Below, piece after piece: positions 36,198 through 45,886 of a stretch of 64,000 bases of DNA. A program made the translations under genes and the position numbers. The stretch lies in contig NZ_CP018016.1 of assembly GCF_000280495.2 (NCBI RefSeq), positions 2,418,001 through 2,482,000 of the forward strand, in the 5' to 3' direction. Source of the DNA: Kosakonia radicincitans DSM 16656 (GTDB lineage: Bacteria; Pseudomonadota; Gammaproteobacteria; Enterobacterales; Enterobacteriaceae). The notes under the pieces were generated by a model. The model was not told where the DNA came from. It saw only the letters and a program-made list of their open reading frames with translations, and did not search any database. Each line of letters starts with the position of its first letter. The stretch's first letter is position 1.

Positions 36198-36339
36198 CGC
36201 CGCGATAGTGTATTCGAAACTGTTACAGTTTTGTGGCGATGAACGACACAAATGGCCTTAAGCCAGCCCGGACAAAGGAAGTGGCGCGGCATCTCCTGCT
36301 GCGTCTTGCCCGGCGGCTACAATTAGCGGAATAAAAATA

Positions 36340-37515
36340 ATGAGCCTGCAAAAACCTTGGGTTAATTTTCATCTGAATGCGCTGGGAGCGATGTTTCTCT
36401 CCGTACTGCTCGTCGGGTGTGATGAGGGTGTTGCGCAAAATGCCGTTCCACAAGCTCCCGCCGTCAGCGCAGCTAACGTGGTGGTGAAATCCATTAGTCA
36501 GTGGGATAGCTTTAATGGTCGGATTGAAGCGGTGGAAAGCGTTCAGCTACGCCCCCGTGTCTCCGGCTACATTGATAAAGTGAATTACACGGACGGCCAG
36601 GAGGTGAAAAAGGGCGAGGTGCTGTTCACGATTGATGACAGAACCTATCGCGCCGCGCTGGAACAGGCGCAGGCGACGTTGGCGAGAGCCAAAACGCAGG
36701 CCAGCCTGGCACAAAGCGAGGCTAACCGTACCGATAAACTGATCAATACCAACCTGGTATCCCGTGAAGAGTGGGAGCAGCGCCGTTCGGCCGCCGTCCA
36801 GGCACAGGCCGACATTCGCGCCGCGCAGGCGGCGGTTGATGCCGCGCAACTTAACCTGGATTTCACCAAAGTGACCGCGCCTATCGATGGCCGCGCCAGT
36901 CGTGCGTTGATCACCAGCGGTAATCTGGTCACTGCGGGTGACAGCGCCAGCGTGCTTACCACGCTGGTATCGCAGAAGACGGTTTACGTCTACTTTGACG
37001 TAGATGAGTCGACTTATCTTCACTATCAAAATCTCGCCCGCAGCGGGCAGGGGGCGTCCAGTAATCACCTGGCGCTACCGGTTGAGATTGGCCTTGTTGG
37101 CGAAGAGGGCTATCCCCATCAGGGCAAAGTGGATTTTCTTGATAATCAGTTAACGCCGAGTACCGGCACGATCCGTATGCGCGCACTGTTGGATAACGCT
37201 CAGCGTCAGTTCACGCCGGGACTGTTTGCCCGCGTACGCCTGCCTGGCAGCGCTGAATTCAAAGCCACACTTATCGACGACAAAGCGGTACTGACCGATC
37301 AGGATCGCAAATATGTTTATATCGTTGATAAAGATGGTAAAGCACAGCGTCGCGATATTACTCCAGGTCGTCTGGCAGACGGTTTACGCATCGTGCAGCA
37401 GGGGCTGACCCCTGGCGACAGAGTCATCGTCGACGGTTTACAAAAAGTGTTTATGCCGGGTATGCCGGTTAATGCGAAAACCGTTGCCATGACCGCCAGC
37501 ACTGCCCTCAACTGA
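36340..37515 (+). CDS. oqxA: OqxA, RND efflux periplasmic adaptor
   Basis: A 391-residue membrane fusion lipoprotein. The lipobox LLVGC puts the acylated Cys at residue 27. Then come the lipoyl half-motifs, an alpha hairpin (about 95-170: YRAALEQAQATLARAKTQAS), a beta-barrel and the membrane-proximal domain. It matches Klebsiella OqxA nearly throughout. It joins OqxB to a TolC-like outer membrane channel for export of quinolones, olaquindox, nitrofurantoin and chloramphenicol (known for the family). The oqxB start is 24 bases after its stop. Confidence 0.96.
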   Translation: MSLQKPWVNFHLNALGAMFLSVLLVGCDEGVAQNAVPQAPAVSAANVVVKSISQWDSFNGRIEAVESVQLRPRVSGYIDKVNYTDGQEVKKGEVLFTIDDRTYRAALEQAQATLARAKTQASLAQSEANRTDKLINTNLVSREEWEQRRSAAVQAQADIRAAQAAVDAAQLNLDFTKVTAPIDGRASRALITSGNLVTAGDSASVLTTLVSQKTVYVYFDVDESTYLHYQNLARSGQGASSNHLALPVEIGLVGEEGYPHQGKVDFLDNQLTPSTGTIRMRALLDNAQRQFTPGLFARVRLPGSAEFKATLIDDKAVLTDQDRKYVYIVDKDGKAQRRDITPGRLADGLRIVQQGLTPGDRVIVDGLQKVFMPGMPVNAKTVAMTASTALN

Positions 37516-37538
37516 TCCCTTACCTGAGAATCCGAAAC

Positions 37539-40500
37539 ATGGACTTTTCCCGCTTTTTTATCGACAGGCCGATTTTTGCCGCGGTGCTGTCGATTCTGAT
37601 TTTTATTACAGGATTAATCGCCATCCCGCTGTTGCCGGTCAGCGAATATCCTGACGTCGTACCGCCAAGCGTGCAGGTACGAGCGGAGTATCCAGGTGCC
37701 AACCCGAAAGTGATTGCAGAGACCGTGGCGACGCCGCTGGAAGAAGCGATCAACGGTGTTGAGAACATGATGTACATGAAATCCGTCGCAGGCTCCGACG
37801 GCGTACTGGTGACCACCGTAACGTTCCGTCCGGGTACAGACCCCGATCAGGCGCAGGTTCAGGTGCAAAACCGGGTATCACAGGCTGAAGCGCGTCTGCC
37901 GGAAGATGTGCGGCGTTTGGGCATTACTACCCAGAAACAATCGCCGACGCTCACGCTGGTGGTGCATCTGTTTTCGCCTGGCGGTAAATACGATTCACTG
38001 TATATGCGTAACTACGCCACGCTGAAAGTGAAGGATGAGCTGGCGCGTCTGCCCGGCGTTGGTCAAATTCAGATTTTTGGCGCGGGCGAATACGCGATGC
38101 GCATCTGGCTGGATCCCAATAAGGTGGCGGCACGCGGGTTGACTGCCTCGGATGTGGTGACAGCGATGCAGGAGCAAAACGTCCAGGTTTCCGCAGGGCA
38201 GCTTGGCGCCGAGCCGCTGCCGAAAGAGAGCGATTTCCTGATCTCGATTAATGCCCAGGGGCGTCTGCACACCGAAGAAGAGTTTGGCAATATTATTCTG
38301 AAAACGTCGGAAGACGGCTCGCTGGTACGCCTGCGCGACGTGGCACGTATAGAAATGGGTTCCGGCAGCTATGCGCTGCGTTCCCAGTTGAATAATAAAG
38401 ACGCGGTCGGGATTGGTATCTTCCAGTCTCCAGGGGCGAACGCCATCGATTTGTCGAATGCGGTGCGCGCCAAAATGAACGAACTGGCCACGCGTTTCCC
38501 GGAAGATATGAAATGGGCGGCACCTTACGATCCGACGGTTTTTGTTCGCGATTCCATTCGCGCGGTCGTACAAACGCTGCTGGAAGCGGTGGTGCTGGTG
38601 GTACTGGTGGTGATTCTGTTTCTGCAAACCTGGCGCGCGTCGATTATTCCGCTGATCGCGGTGCCGGTATCGGTCGTGGGAACGTTCAGTATTCTCTACC
38701 TGCTTGGCTTCTCGCTTAATACCCTGAGTTTGTTCGGGCTGGTATTGGCTATCGGTATCGTTGTGGATGACGCCATCGTGGTGGTGGAAAACGTTGAGCG
38801 TAATATTGAAGAGGGGCTGGCTCCTCTTCAGGCGGCGCATCAGGCGATGCGGGAAGTTTCCGGGCCGATTATCGCCATTGCGCTGGTGCTGTGCGCGGTG
38901 TTCGTGCCGATGGCATTTCTCTCCGGGGTGACCGGTCAGTTCTACAAACAGTTTGCGGTGACTATCGCGATTTCGACGGTGATCTCCGCCATCAACTCGC
39001 TGACGCTCTCTCCGGCACTGGCTGCTCTGTTGTTAAAGCCGCACGGCGCACCGAAAGACTTCCCGACCAGGCTTATTGATCGTCTGTTCGGTTGGATTTT
39101 CCGTCCGTTTAACCGCTTTTTCCACCGTAGCTCAAACGGCTATCAGGGGCTGGTTGGCAAAACGCTCGGACGACGTGGTGCGGTGTTTGTGGTTTATGTG
39201 CTGCTGCTCTGCGCCGCTGGCGTTATGTTTAAAGCCGTCCCCGGCGGGTTTATTCCTACTCAGGATAAGCTCTATTTAATTGGCGGTGTGAAAATGCCGG
39301 AAGGCTCTTCGCTGGCGCGCACCGATGCGGTGATCCGCAAAATGAGCGAAATCGGTATGAATACCGAAGGCGTGGATTATGCGGTCGCCTTTCCAGGGCT
39401 TAATGCGTTGCAGTTCACCAATACGCCGAATACCGGGACGGTCTTTTTTGGTCTGAAACCGTTCGACCAGCGTAAACATACTGCGGCGGAAATTAACGCT
39501 GAGATCAACGCGAAAATCGCACAAATCCAGCAGGGCTTTGGTTTCTCCATTTTGCCGCCGCCGATTTTAGGGCTGGGTCAGGGTTCTGGCTATTCGCTCT
39601 ACATCCAGGATCGCGCCGGTCTTGGTTATGGCGCGCTGCAAAACGCGGTGAATACGATGTCCGGTGCGATTATGCAGACGCCGGGGATGCATTTCCCGAT
39701 CTCAACCTACCAGGCCAACGTTCCGCAACTGGATGTGCAGGTCGATCGTGATAAAGCGAAAGCGCAGGGTGTGTCGCTGACCGACCTTTTCGGTACGCTG
39801 CAAACTTATCTGGGCTCGTCTTATGTGAACGATTTTAACCAGTTCGGGCGCACCTGGCGCGTGATGGCGCAGGCCGACGGGCCATTCCGTGACAGCGTGG
39901 AAAATATTGCTAATTTGCGCACCCGTAATAATCAGGGCGAAATGGTGCCGATCGGCAGTATGGTGCATATCACTACCACGTACGGGCCTGATCCGGTGAT
40001 TCGCTACAATGGTTATCCGGCGGCAGATCTTATTGGCGATGCCGATCCTCGCGTACTCTCTTCCGCACAGGCGATGACGCAACTTGCCGGGATGTCTAAG
40101 CAGATATTGCCGAATGGGATGAATATTGAGTGGACGGATCTGAGCTTCCAGCAGGCCACGCAGGGCAACACTGCGCTGATCGTCTTCCCGGTCGCGGTTC
40201 TGCTGGCTTTCCTGGTGCTGGCGGCACTGTATGAAAGCTGGACGCTGCCGCTGGCGGTGATCCTTATCGTCCCGATGACGATGCTGTCCGCGCTGTTTGG
40301 TGTCTGGCTGACCGGCGGTGATAACAACGTGTTTGTGCAGGTTGGTCTGGTGGTACTGATGGGGCTGGCCTGTAAAAACGCGATTCTTATCGTCGAGTTT
40401 GCCCGCGAGCTGGAAATTCAGGGGAAAGGTATCATGGAAGCGGCGCTGGAAGCTTGCCGCCTGCGTTTACGCCCGATTGTGATGACCTCCATCGCTTTTA

Positions 40501-40691
40501 TTGCCGGGACGATTCCGCTGATCCTCGGCCACGGCGCGGGTGCAGAAGTGCGCGGCGTCACCGGGATCACGGTGTTTTCCGGTATGCTGGGAGTAACGCT
40601 GTTTGGTCTGTTCCTGACGCCGGTGTTTTACGTTACGCTGCGTAAATTTGTTACGCGCGGCAAACCGGTAAGCGACGTTCTGCCTGCGTAG
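37539..40691 (+). CDS. oqxB: OqxB, RND efflux pump transporter
   Basis: A 1050-residue inner-membrane proton/drug antiporter of the HAE1 family with 12 membrane helices and two large periplasmic loops. The proton-relay Asp pair is in VVDDAIVVVENVERN (helix 4, around residue 410) and the lysine partner is in MGLACKNAILIVEFA (helix 10). The sequence begins MDFSRFFIDRPIFAAVLSI, typical of the family. The reading frame is intact. Confidence 0.96.
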   Translation: MDFSRFFIDRPIFAAVLSILIFITGLIAIPLLPVSEYPDVVPPSVQVRAEYPGANPKVIAETVATPLEEAINGVENMMYMKSVAGSDGVLVTTVTFRPGTDPDQAQVQVQNRVSQAEARLPEDVRRLGITTQKQSPTLTLVVHLFSPGGKYDSLYMRNYATLKVKDELARLPGVGQIQIFGAGEYAMRIWLDPNKVAARGLTASDVVTAMQEQNVQVSAGQLGAEPLPKESDFLISINAQGRLHTEEEFGNIILKTSEDGSLVRLRDVARIEMGSGSYALRSQLNNKDAVGIGIFQSPGANAIDLSNAVRAKMNELATRFPEDMKWAAPYDPTVFVRDSIRAVVQTLLEAVVLVVLVVILFLQTWRASIIPLIAVPVSVVGTFSILYLLGFSLNTLSLFGLVLAIGIVVDDAIVVVENVERNIEEGLAPLQAAHQAMREVSGPIIAIALVLCAVFVPMAFLSGVTGQFYKQFAVTIAISTVISAINSLTLSPALAALLLKPHGAPKDFPTRLIDRLFGWIFRPFNRFFHRSSNGYQGLVGKTLGRRGAVFVVYVLLLCAAGVMFKAVPGGFIPTQDKLYLIGGVKMPEGSSLARTDAVIRKMSEIGMNTEGVDYAVAFPGLNALQFTNTPNTGTVFFGLKPFDQRKHTAAEINAEINAKIAQIQQGFGFSILPPPILGLGQGSGYSLYIQDRAGLGYGALQNAVNTMSGAIMQTPGMHFPISTYQANVPQLDVQVDRDKAKAQGVSLTDLFGTLQTYLGSSYVNDFNQFGRTWRVMAQADGPFRDSVENIANLRTRNNQGEMVPIGSMVHITTTYGPDPVIRYNGYPAADLIGDADPRVLSSAQAMTQLAGMSKQILPNGMNIEWTDLSFQQATQGNTALIVFPVAVLLAFLVLAALYESWTLPLAVILIVPMTMLSALFGVWLTGGDNNVFVQVGLVVLMGLACKNAILIVEFARELEIQGKGIMEAALEACRLRLRPIVMTSIAFIAGTIPLILGHGAGAEVRGVTGITVFSGMLGVTLFGLFLTPVFYVTLRKFVTRGKPVSDVLPA

Positions 40692-40706
40692 GATGTTGCA
40701 AATAAC

Positions 40707-40741
40707 AAAAAACCGCCTTCACTGTGAAGGCGGTTTTTTTT
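40707..40741. terminator. Bidirectional terminator between oqxB and oqxR
   Basis: An 11-bp perfect stem (40711-40721 with 40725-40735) with a 3-base loop, preceded by an A-run and followed by eight T residues. It serves both oqxAB and the convergent oqxR. Confidence 0.93.
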
Positions 40742-40757
40742 CGCGATAAGGAAATAG

Positions 40758-41237
40758 TTAATGCGCTTTTTTATACCAGGTATCAATTTCAGGCACCGGA
40801 ACGCATCCGCTGGTATCGGCTTTTTTGACCTCTTCCAGCGCGCTTGCCACGGTATGCTGCGCTAATACCTCTAATGAAGCCCGCTCCGCTTCATCAGCAA
40901 TAGATTTGAAGTACCAGCAAGCGTTGGCGCTGACCACGCAGCGGGCCGGAATATCGGGACGCGACGCCCACAGCTTTTTATCTTCTGTGACGGAAACGTA
41001 GATATCGCGCAGGGTGATCTGTTCCGCCGGGCGACCAAGATGAATAGAACCGTTGCGGCCAAGCGTTGAGACAATAATGCCGTCACGCGTAAGTGGAACC
41101 ATTAATTTGCGGATAAAGCTCGGATTAGCTTCCAGGCCGTAGGCCAGAATCGCACTTGTCGAACGTTCACCTAATTGCTCCGCCATCGCTACGCTGAGAA
41201 CCATCTGCAAAGCTGTCGGGAAGCGGTAATCTAACAT
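40758..41237 (-). CDS. oqxR: OqxR, Rrf2-family repressor
   Basis: A 159-residue winged-helix regulator of the Rrf2 family (MLDYRFPTALQMVLSVAM, SFIRKLMVPLTRDGIIVSTLG). Two cysteines (near residues 111 and 117) are kept but do not form the three-Cys cluster of IscR. It represses oqxAB and is convergent with it. The start at 41237 has AGGA 10 bases upstream and agrees with known OqxR; the open frame extends to 41279 without a leader. Intact, so the pump is presumably repressed under normal growth. Confidence 0.94.
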   Translation of the reverse strand: MLDYRFPTALQMVLSVAMAEQLGERSTSAILAYGLEANPSFIRKLMVPLTRDGIIVSTLGRNGSIHLGRPAEQITLRDIYVSVTEDKKLWASRPDIPARCVVSANACWYFKSIADEAERASLEVLAQHTVASALEEVKKADTSGCVPVPEIDTWYKKAH

Positions 41238-41468
41238 TTTATTGTCCTGGGTTGCGGTGAATCTTGTTCTTTTTGGCACCGCAGAGGTGAAAAATCAATA
41301 AACAACAATATAACAAATACGGGATTTTTTTTGAAGACGTCCACGATTGACCTGGCTCGTAAAAAAGAGTTTCCAGCGCGCGCCGGATGTGAGCAAAGTA
41401 TCAATCTGTGTACTTTTTTCTTGCCGCGTTGCAGGGAGATCATGTGAGACTGAATCGTTACAGATTTG

Positions 41469-41581
41469 AGCGGTAAATGTTATCCCGAAGAGTTTGAAAT
41501 TGAAGCAGTCAAACGAGTCGTTGATTGTGGCCATTCTGTTTCCAGCGTTGTAACCGCTCTTGATATCACCACCCACACTCT
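41469..41581 (+). pseudogene. IS3-family transposase OrfA fragment
   Basis: An N-terminal piece of an IS3-type OrfA: GKCYPEEFEIEAVKRVVDCG, then SVSSVVTALDITTHTL, the leading helix-turn-helix of these proteins. It has no leader, stops matching at about 41581 where the next scrap begins in opposite orientation, and lacks OrfB. No terminal repeats were found. Confidence 0.7.
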
Positions 41582-41681
41582 TTTTTCTTCTTCCAGTTAT
41601 AAAGAGTGGCCTCAGAAATGCCCATCTTTTTGCAGAGTGCTCCAACGCTATCTGTTCTTCGGCATAGCGGGTCTTTTTCAT
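41582..41681 (-). pseudogene. Second IS3-type OrfA fragment (IS407 group-like), internally deleted
   Basis: On the reverse strand from ATG 41681 the protein starts MKKTRYAEEQIA, as in the IS407 group of IS3 elements. The continuing CKKMGISEATLYNWKKK is present but in a different frame, so a deletion has removed about 20 codons. It abuts the forward-strand OrfA fragment and marks repeated insertion and loss. Confidence 0.7.
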
Positions 41682-41886
41682 GGCTGATATGCCTCCCCCG
41701 GTAAAGTGGAAAAGAACCGAATACTCCGGTTTAGCCTGGCACTGTTTCAGGAGATCGCCTGTTCAGCCAAGTACTTAAGGCCGGACGTGTGCCGTCCCCC
41801 ACGCTCTGGCAGTGACAGTGCATGCCTGGGCTGCGCGTCTATATGGATAAACACCAAATCAATTACACAATAAAAAAACAGGCTAA

Positions 41887-41946
41887 TAGATGACTTGTCA
41901 TTGATTTTAGATGATGCGTCATCTATTTTAGATGACGCATCATCTA
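41887..41946. promoter_or_regulatory. Three tandem 18-bp palindromic operators at 21-bp spacing
   Basis: Units 41887-41904, 41908-41925 and 41929-41946 follow the pattern TAGATGA-N4-TCATCTA, the first with a weaker right arm (TCATTGA). Units 2 and 3 are exact reverse complements of each other. TTT follows the first two units as linker, giving 21-bp periodicity, two helical turns. They precede a MarR gene by about 90 bases, so the probable ligand is that MarR protein as an array of dimers. Confidence 0.75.
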
Positions 41947-42035
41947 TTTCATTAACTGAACCACTGCAAAAGTTGAAGGCAACTGCCCGTGAATTAACCC
42001 TGTCATGTTTTAAACAACCACAGGAAAACAAATTA

Positions 42036-42494
42036 ATGGCGAGTGATAAAAGAAAAGGCTTTGGTCGCCTGCTTCTGGCCGTAAGCCAGTCCTGGCGAAG
42101 AGCCCTGACCCAGCACCTGAGCAAGGAGGGGGTATCCGGAACCGCCGCATTACTGGTACTGGAAATGCTTCATCTGGGAAGCAGACAATTAAGACAGTAT
42201 GAACTGGCCCGGCGACTGGGGCTGGAAAACTCGGCAGTTGTCCGCCTGCTTGACGGACTTGAAAACAGCGGGTTTGTATGCAGGCAGGAAGATCCCGTTG
42301 ACCGGCGGGCAAAATTGCTGAGTCTGACGGAAAAGGGGATTGATCTCGGAAACCGGCTGGATCACCTTGCCGGTAGCCTGCGGCTGCAAATTCTCAGCAA
42401 TATTCCGCAGGAAGACCTCGAAATCGTTGAAAAAACCCTGAGCTGTATGCTGGAAAACCTGGATTCCTGCAATGAACGGGGTCGACGTCCATGA
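42036..42494 (+). CDS. MarR family regulator
   Basis: A 152-residue winged-helix protein: QYELARRLGLENSAVVRLLDGLENSGFVCRQ and the wing DPVDRRAKLLSLTEKG are diagnostic. The start at 42036 (MASDKRKGFG) follows AGGA at 42022-42025; the frame is open upstream to 41895, but that part is the operator array and would encode a repeated LDDASS. The stop overlaps the next start (ATGA), so it heads an efflux operon and probably represses it, releasing on a phenolic or aromatic acid. Confidence 0.9.
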   Translation: MASDKRKGFGRLLLAVSQSWRRALTQHLSKEGVSGTAALLVLEMLHLGSRQLRQYELARRLGLENSAVVRLLDGLENSGFVCRQEDPVDRRAKLLSLTEKGIDLGNRLDHLAGSLRLQILSNIPQEDLEIVEKTLSCMLENLDSCNERGRRP

Positions 42495-44518
42495 AAGCCC
42501 AGGTATCTGATATCTGGACGACGGAAGCGGTGATTTTTTCACTTAAAACATTCGCTGCCGCCATGCTGGCATACTGGATCGCAGTAAAGTTTAATCTTAA
42601 CAATCCCTACTGGTCTTTGGGCACCGTTTACATTGTCGCGCATCCCTTAATGGGTGCCACCACCTCTAAGGCGGTGTACCGGATGGGAGGAACCATTCTG
42701 GGCGCGATTGCCATCATAATTCTGGTTCCTAACCTGGTCTCATCGCCTGAGCTTCTTTCTGTCGGCATGGCATTATGGACGGCTGGCTGCCTTTTCATCA
42801 GCATGCTCGATCGTTCCCCGAAAAGTTATCTCTTCATGCTTGCCGGTTATACCGCCGTGCTCACGGGATCCACTATTGTGGACACGCCGGGCACCACGTT
42901 CGATGTAGCAGTCTCACGGGTTGAAGAAATCTTCGTGGGTATTCTCTGTATAGCATTGTTCAGCCGCGGCATTCTTCCCCAGAAAGCGAGCCAGGTACTG
43001 TCACGAAGGGTGGATTTGTGGCTTGAAAATGCGAATGCGCTGACCCGGGATGTGTTGTCAGGGAGTGTGAATTCCCCCCGTACTTTACAGTTACGACAGA
43101 CGCTGGCTACCGATGCCGTTGATCTTCGCAATTTCGCCACGCACGTGGGGTACGAAAGCCACGATGACAGAAGACTGGCTGAAAGAATGACCATCTTACT
43201 GGAGAGGATGGTCACCCTGCTGCCCTTACTGTCTGAAGTGTATGACCTCAGAATGAGGACAATATCGGACAATCAGGCAAAAGAGTGGTTTTCCAGGGTT
43301 TCCGGCTGGCTGGAAGAGCCTGCTGATAACCACAATGAAAAAGAAAATCTGCTGTCCTTGTTCAGCCAGGCACAAAATCACCCGCATGATAAAGAACCGA
43401 CCTGGGATACGTTGTACCGTAACCGTCTTGCAGGGCAACTGCATGAATTGACGGAAGTCTGGAGCGACTGCCTTACCCTCCGGCGCGATATTACCAGCGG
43501 AGAGGTTCATGAAACCGACTACAAACCCAGGCGTAAAGTCGGAATGCTTCCGGACTATGGCATGGCCTTTCTCTCTGCTGCCGCTGTTTGTGTTTCCATC
43601 ATACTGGCCTGTTCACTGTGGGTTTTAACCGGATGGAGCTATGGCAGCGCTGCCGTACAGATGGTGAGCGTTATATGCTGTACCATGGCCACCCTGGATG
43701 ATGCTGTTCCTGTAGTCAGAAAAATGCTTGAACTGACCCTGGCCACCGTGGGCATTTCTTTCGTCTATCAGTTCGGGATATTCCCTTTTATAGAGAGTCT
43801 GGGATTCATTCCCCTTATATCATCGCTGGGGTTATTTCTGATACCGGTTGGCGTTTTACTTGCCACCCCCTCAAAGTGGTTTACCGGGTTTGTGCTGAGT
43901 GTGAACCTGGTCTTCATGCTTCAGTTACGCCAGAAATTAACGCTGGATTTACCGACATTCCTGAATGCAAACATTGCGACAGTTGCCGGTATTGTCATAG
44001 CCATAATGACATTGTCCACATTTCGAACCATCGGCGCAGAGACAAGTGTAAGGCGACTACTGAAAGCCAGCTGGAGAATGATCGTACAGTTCATCAGTTC
44101 GGAGAGACGCGCCAGTGATGAGAGGATGACCCATCACATACTGAACCAATTGGGGCTGCTTGTTCCACGGATGGCGGCAGTACCACCCGAATCAGATATA
44201 TACGCCACTGATTTACTGAGGGATCTCAGAGCAGGTTTATGCGTAATGGATATACAGAATAATAAAATCTCTGTGACGGTTGCACAAAGGGACAGCCTCG
44301 AACAGCTGCTTCTCTGTGTTGCGGCTTATTACAAGGGAAAGATTAACGGACAGACCAGCATTCAGACACAGTTGGAATATCACCTTAATAACTGCCTTCA
44401 GGTCATGTCAGGATCAAATGACGGACAACCTGTGTCCGGTCCTCTTATCCGCAATGCCCTGGCTGGCCTTCATACGGCTTTATTACCACTCCAGAACAAC
44501 GCCGAGGTAAATAAATGA
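42491..44518 (+). CDS. FUSC family aromatic acid exporter, AaeB-like
   Basis: A 675-residue inner-membrane protein with two FUSC modules, each with about five to six membrane helices (about 15-155 and 350-505), separated by a soluble helical domain. The pairing with a DUF1656 protein and an HlyD adaptor is the same set as in aaeXAB of E. coli, which exports p-hydroxybenzoate, but the gene order is aaeB-like, aaeX-like, aaeA-like. Probably exports aromatic carboxylates or related drugs. Start and stop overlap neighbours by four bases. Confidence 0.88.
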   Translation: MKAQVSDIWTTEAVIFSLKTFAAAMLAYWIAVKFNLNNPYWSLGTVYIVAHPLMGATTSKAVYRMGGTILGAIAIIILVPNLVSSPELLSVGMALWTAGCLFISMLDRSPKSYLFMLAGYTAVLTGSTIVDTPGTTFDVAVSRVEEIFVGILCIALFSRGILPQKASQVLSRRVDLWLENANALTRDVLSGSVNSPRTLQLRQTLATDAVDLRNFATHVGYESHDDRRLAERMTILLERMVTLLPLLSEVYDLRMRTISDNQAKEWFSRVSGWLEEPADNHNEKENLLSLFSQAQNHPHDKEPTWDTLYRNRLAGQLHELTEVWSDCLTLRRDITSGEVHETDYKPRRKVGMLPDYGMAFLSAAAVCVSIILACSLWVLTGWSYGSAAVQMVSVICCTMATLDDAVPVVRKMLELTLATVGISFVYQFGIFPFIESLGFIPLISSLGLFLIPVGVLLATPSKWFTGFVLSVNLVFMLQLRQKLTLDLPTFLNANIATVAGIVIAIMTLSTFRTIGAETSVRRLLKASWRMIVQFISSERRASDERMTHHILNQLGLLVPRMAAVPPESDIYATDLLRDLRAGLCVMDIQNNKISVTVAQRDSLEQLLLCVAAYYKGKINGQTSIQTQLEYHLNNCLQVMSGSNDGQPVSGPLIRNALAGLHTALLPLQNNAEVNK

Positions 44519-44721
44519 ACACTGATATTGATGTTTATGGTGTTTATGTCCCGTCTCTCCTGTTCATCATGATCGCCTGTTATCTGTTATTCCGTACCCT
44601 GCACTGGGTTTTGTCTGTAGCCGGTTTTTACCGGTATGTATGGCACCGTCCGCTATTTGATATAGCCACATATTTCGTTCTCTTTTTCGGTTGCACATTA
44701 TTGTCAGGGACATTCAAATGA
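44515..44721 (+). CDS. DUF1656 small membrane protein, AaeX-like
   Basis: A 68-residue protein with two membrane helices, beginning MNTDIDVYGVYVPSLLFI; the family always lies between FUSC and HlyD genes. Its function is probably to stabilise or assemble the pump. It overlaps both neighbours by four bases. Confidence 0.88.
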   Translation: MNTDIDVYGVYVPSLLFIMIACYLLFRTLHWVLSVAGFYRYVWHRPLFDIATYFVLFFGCTLLSGTFK

Positions 44722-45587
44722 AACCATTTAATCTACGGTGGGGTCAGATCCTGTTAACGATGGCAATGCTGGCATGTGCTGCATTACTCGGCTGGCATGT
44801 CTGGGACTATTATATGTACGCGCCATGGACCCGCGATGGCAAGGTCAGTGCAGATGTGGTGCAGATAGCACCGGAAGTGTCCGGTACCGTTCTGAAAGTG
44901 AATGTGGCAGACAATCAGTTTGTGCATCGTGGTGAAATCCTTTACCAGATAGATCCTGAGCGCTTTCAGCTTGCCCTGCAGGAGGCTGAGGCCACCCTGG
45001 ATTCCAAAAACTTTTCCATGAATCTCAAGAAATCAATGGCAAATCGTCGAACGCTTCTTGGTACGGCATCGGAATCCAGAGAAACGATTGAGCAGGCGGC
45101 CAGCGACGCGAAGGTCGCGCTGGCGGACTTTCAGAGTGCGCAGACCGAGGTTAATATCGCCAGGCTGAATCTGGAGAAAACGACAGTACGGGCTCCGGCC
45201 GACGGTTATGTAACTAATCTGAGTCTGCGGACAGGGGATTTTGCCACCTCTGGTGTCACCAGTGTTTCGATCCTTGAAACGGACAGCTTCCGTGTTATTG
45301 GTTATTTTCAGGAGACACAACTCGGACGCATTAAAGTGGGTGATAAAGTGAAGATAAAACTGATGGGCAGTAACAGGCAACTGGCCGGACATGTGGAAAG
45401 CTTCGGAAGAGGCATCTCAGACAGTAACACAGCGGCAGACCACTTAGGGCTTCCAAACGTGGAGCCGGTGTTTAACTGGGTCAGGCTGGCGCAGCGCATT
45501 CCGGTCCGTATTAAAATTGATAATATTCCCCCGGAAACCAGACTTTCGTCAGGAATGACGGCGAGTGTTTCTGTCATTTATCAGTGA
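44718..45587 (+). CDS. HlyD family efflux adaptor, AaeA-like
   Basis: A 289-residue membrane fusion protein with one N-terminal membrane anchor (about 10-30) and the periplasmic MDGKVSADVVQIAPEVSGTV-type lipoyl start, a short coiled hairpin (about 90-145) and a beta-barrel end (ETRLSSGMTASVSV). It links the FUSC pump to an outer-membrane channel. The start at 44718 overlaps the upstream stop (ATGA); an earlier ATG at 44691 is unlikely. Last gene of the MarR operon. Confidence 0.9.
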   Translation: MKPFNLRWGQILLTMAMLACAALLGWHVWDYYMYAPWTRDGKVSADVVQIAPEVSGTVLKVNVADNQFVHRGEILYQIDPERFQLALQEAEATLDSKNFSMNLKKSMANRRTLLGTASESRETIEQAASDAKVALADFQSAQTEVNIARLNLEKTTVRAPADGYVTNLSLRTGDFATSGVTSVSILETDSFRVIGYFQETQLGRIKVGDKVKIKLMGSNRQLAGHVESFGRGISDSNTAADHLGLPNVEPVFNWVRLAQRIPVRIKIDNIPPETRLSSGMTASVSVIYQ

Positions 45588-45886
45588 TATTTCCCGGACG
45601 TGTTGCATGCAGTAAAAAAGATTAAATCAGTAAATATGTGAGTGGACGGAACATTCATTTCAGTCAACTCACTATTTTTAATGACGGGTTTTATTTCCTG
45701 CGGGAATTGTCTGACGGGTAAAGCTGGTGCGCTAATGAAGAGAGGAGAAATAAACCCTCCTGAAAATATGAGCTCCCTTTATAAAAGTCTGCTATGAGCG
45801 AAAAGGGACGCTCTGCCGCTTGCGCAGAACGTCCGCAACAGAATCTGCTCAGTGAAGGACCATCCCAAAATGGGCTGGTCAAGAAT
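45588..45886. other. Region with a hairpin downstream of the HlyD gene
   Basis: 300 bases with no convincing gene. A hairpin at 45806-45834 (GGACG-TCTGC arms, one mismatch) lies between the HlyD gene and the convergent acetyltransferase gene. There is no T-run, so it is only a possible terminator. Confidence 0.4.

Noticed and set aside
41895..42035. N-terminal extension of the MarR protein with repeated LDDASS
   Set aside because: These codons are the palindromic operator array read as protein; the ATG at 42036 has a ribosome site and the family N-terminus.
45806..45834. Hairpin considered as a sure terminator or small RNA
   Set aside because: It has a mismatch and no T-run; evidence is too weak for either assignment.
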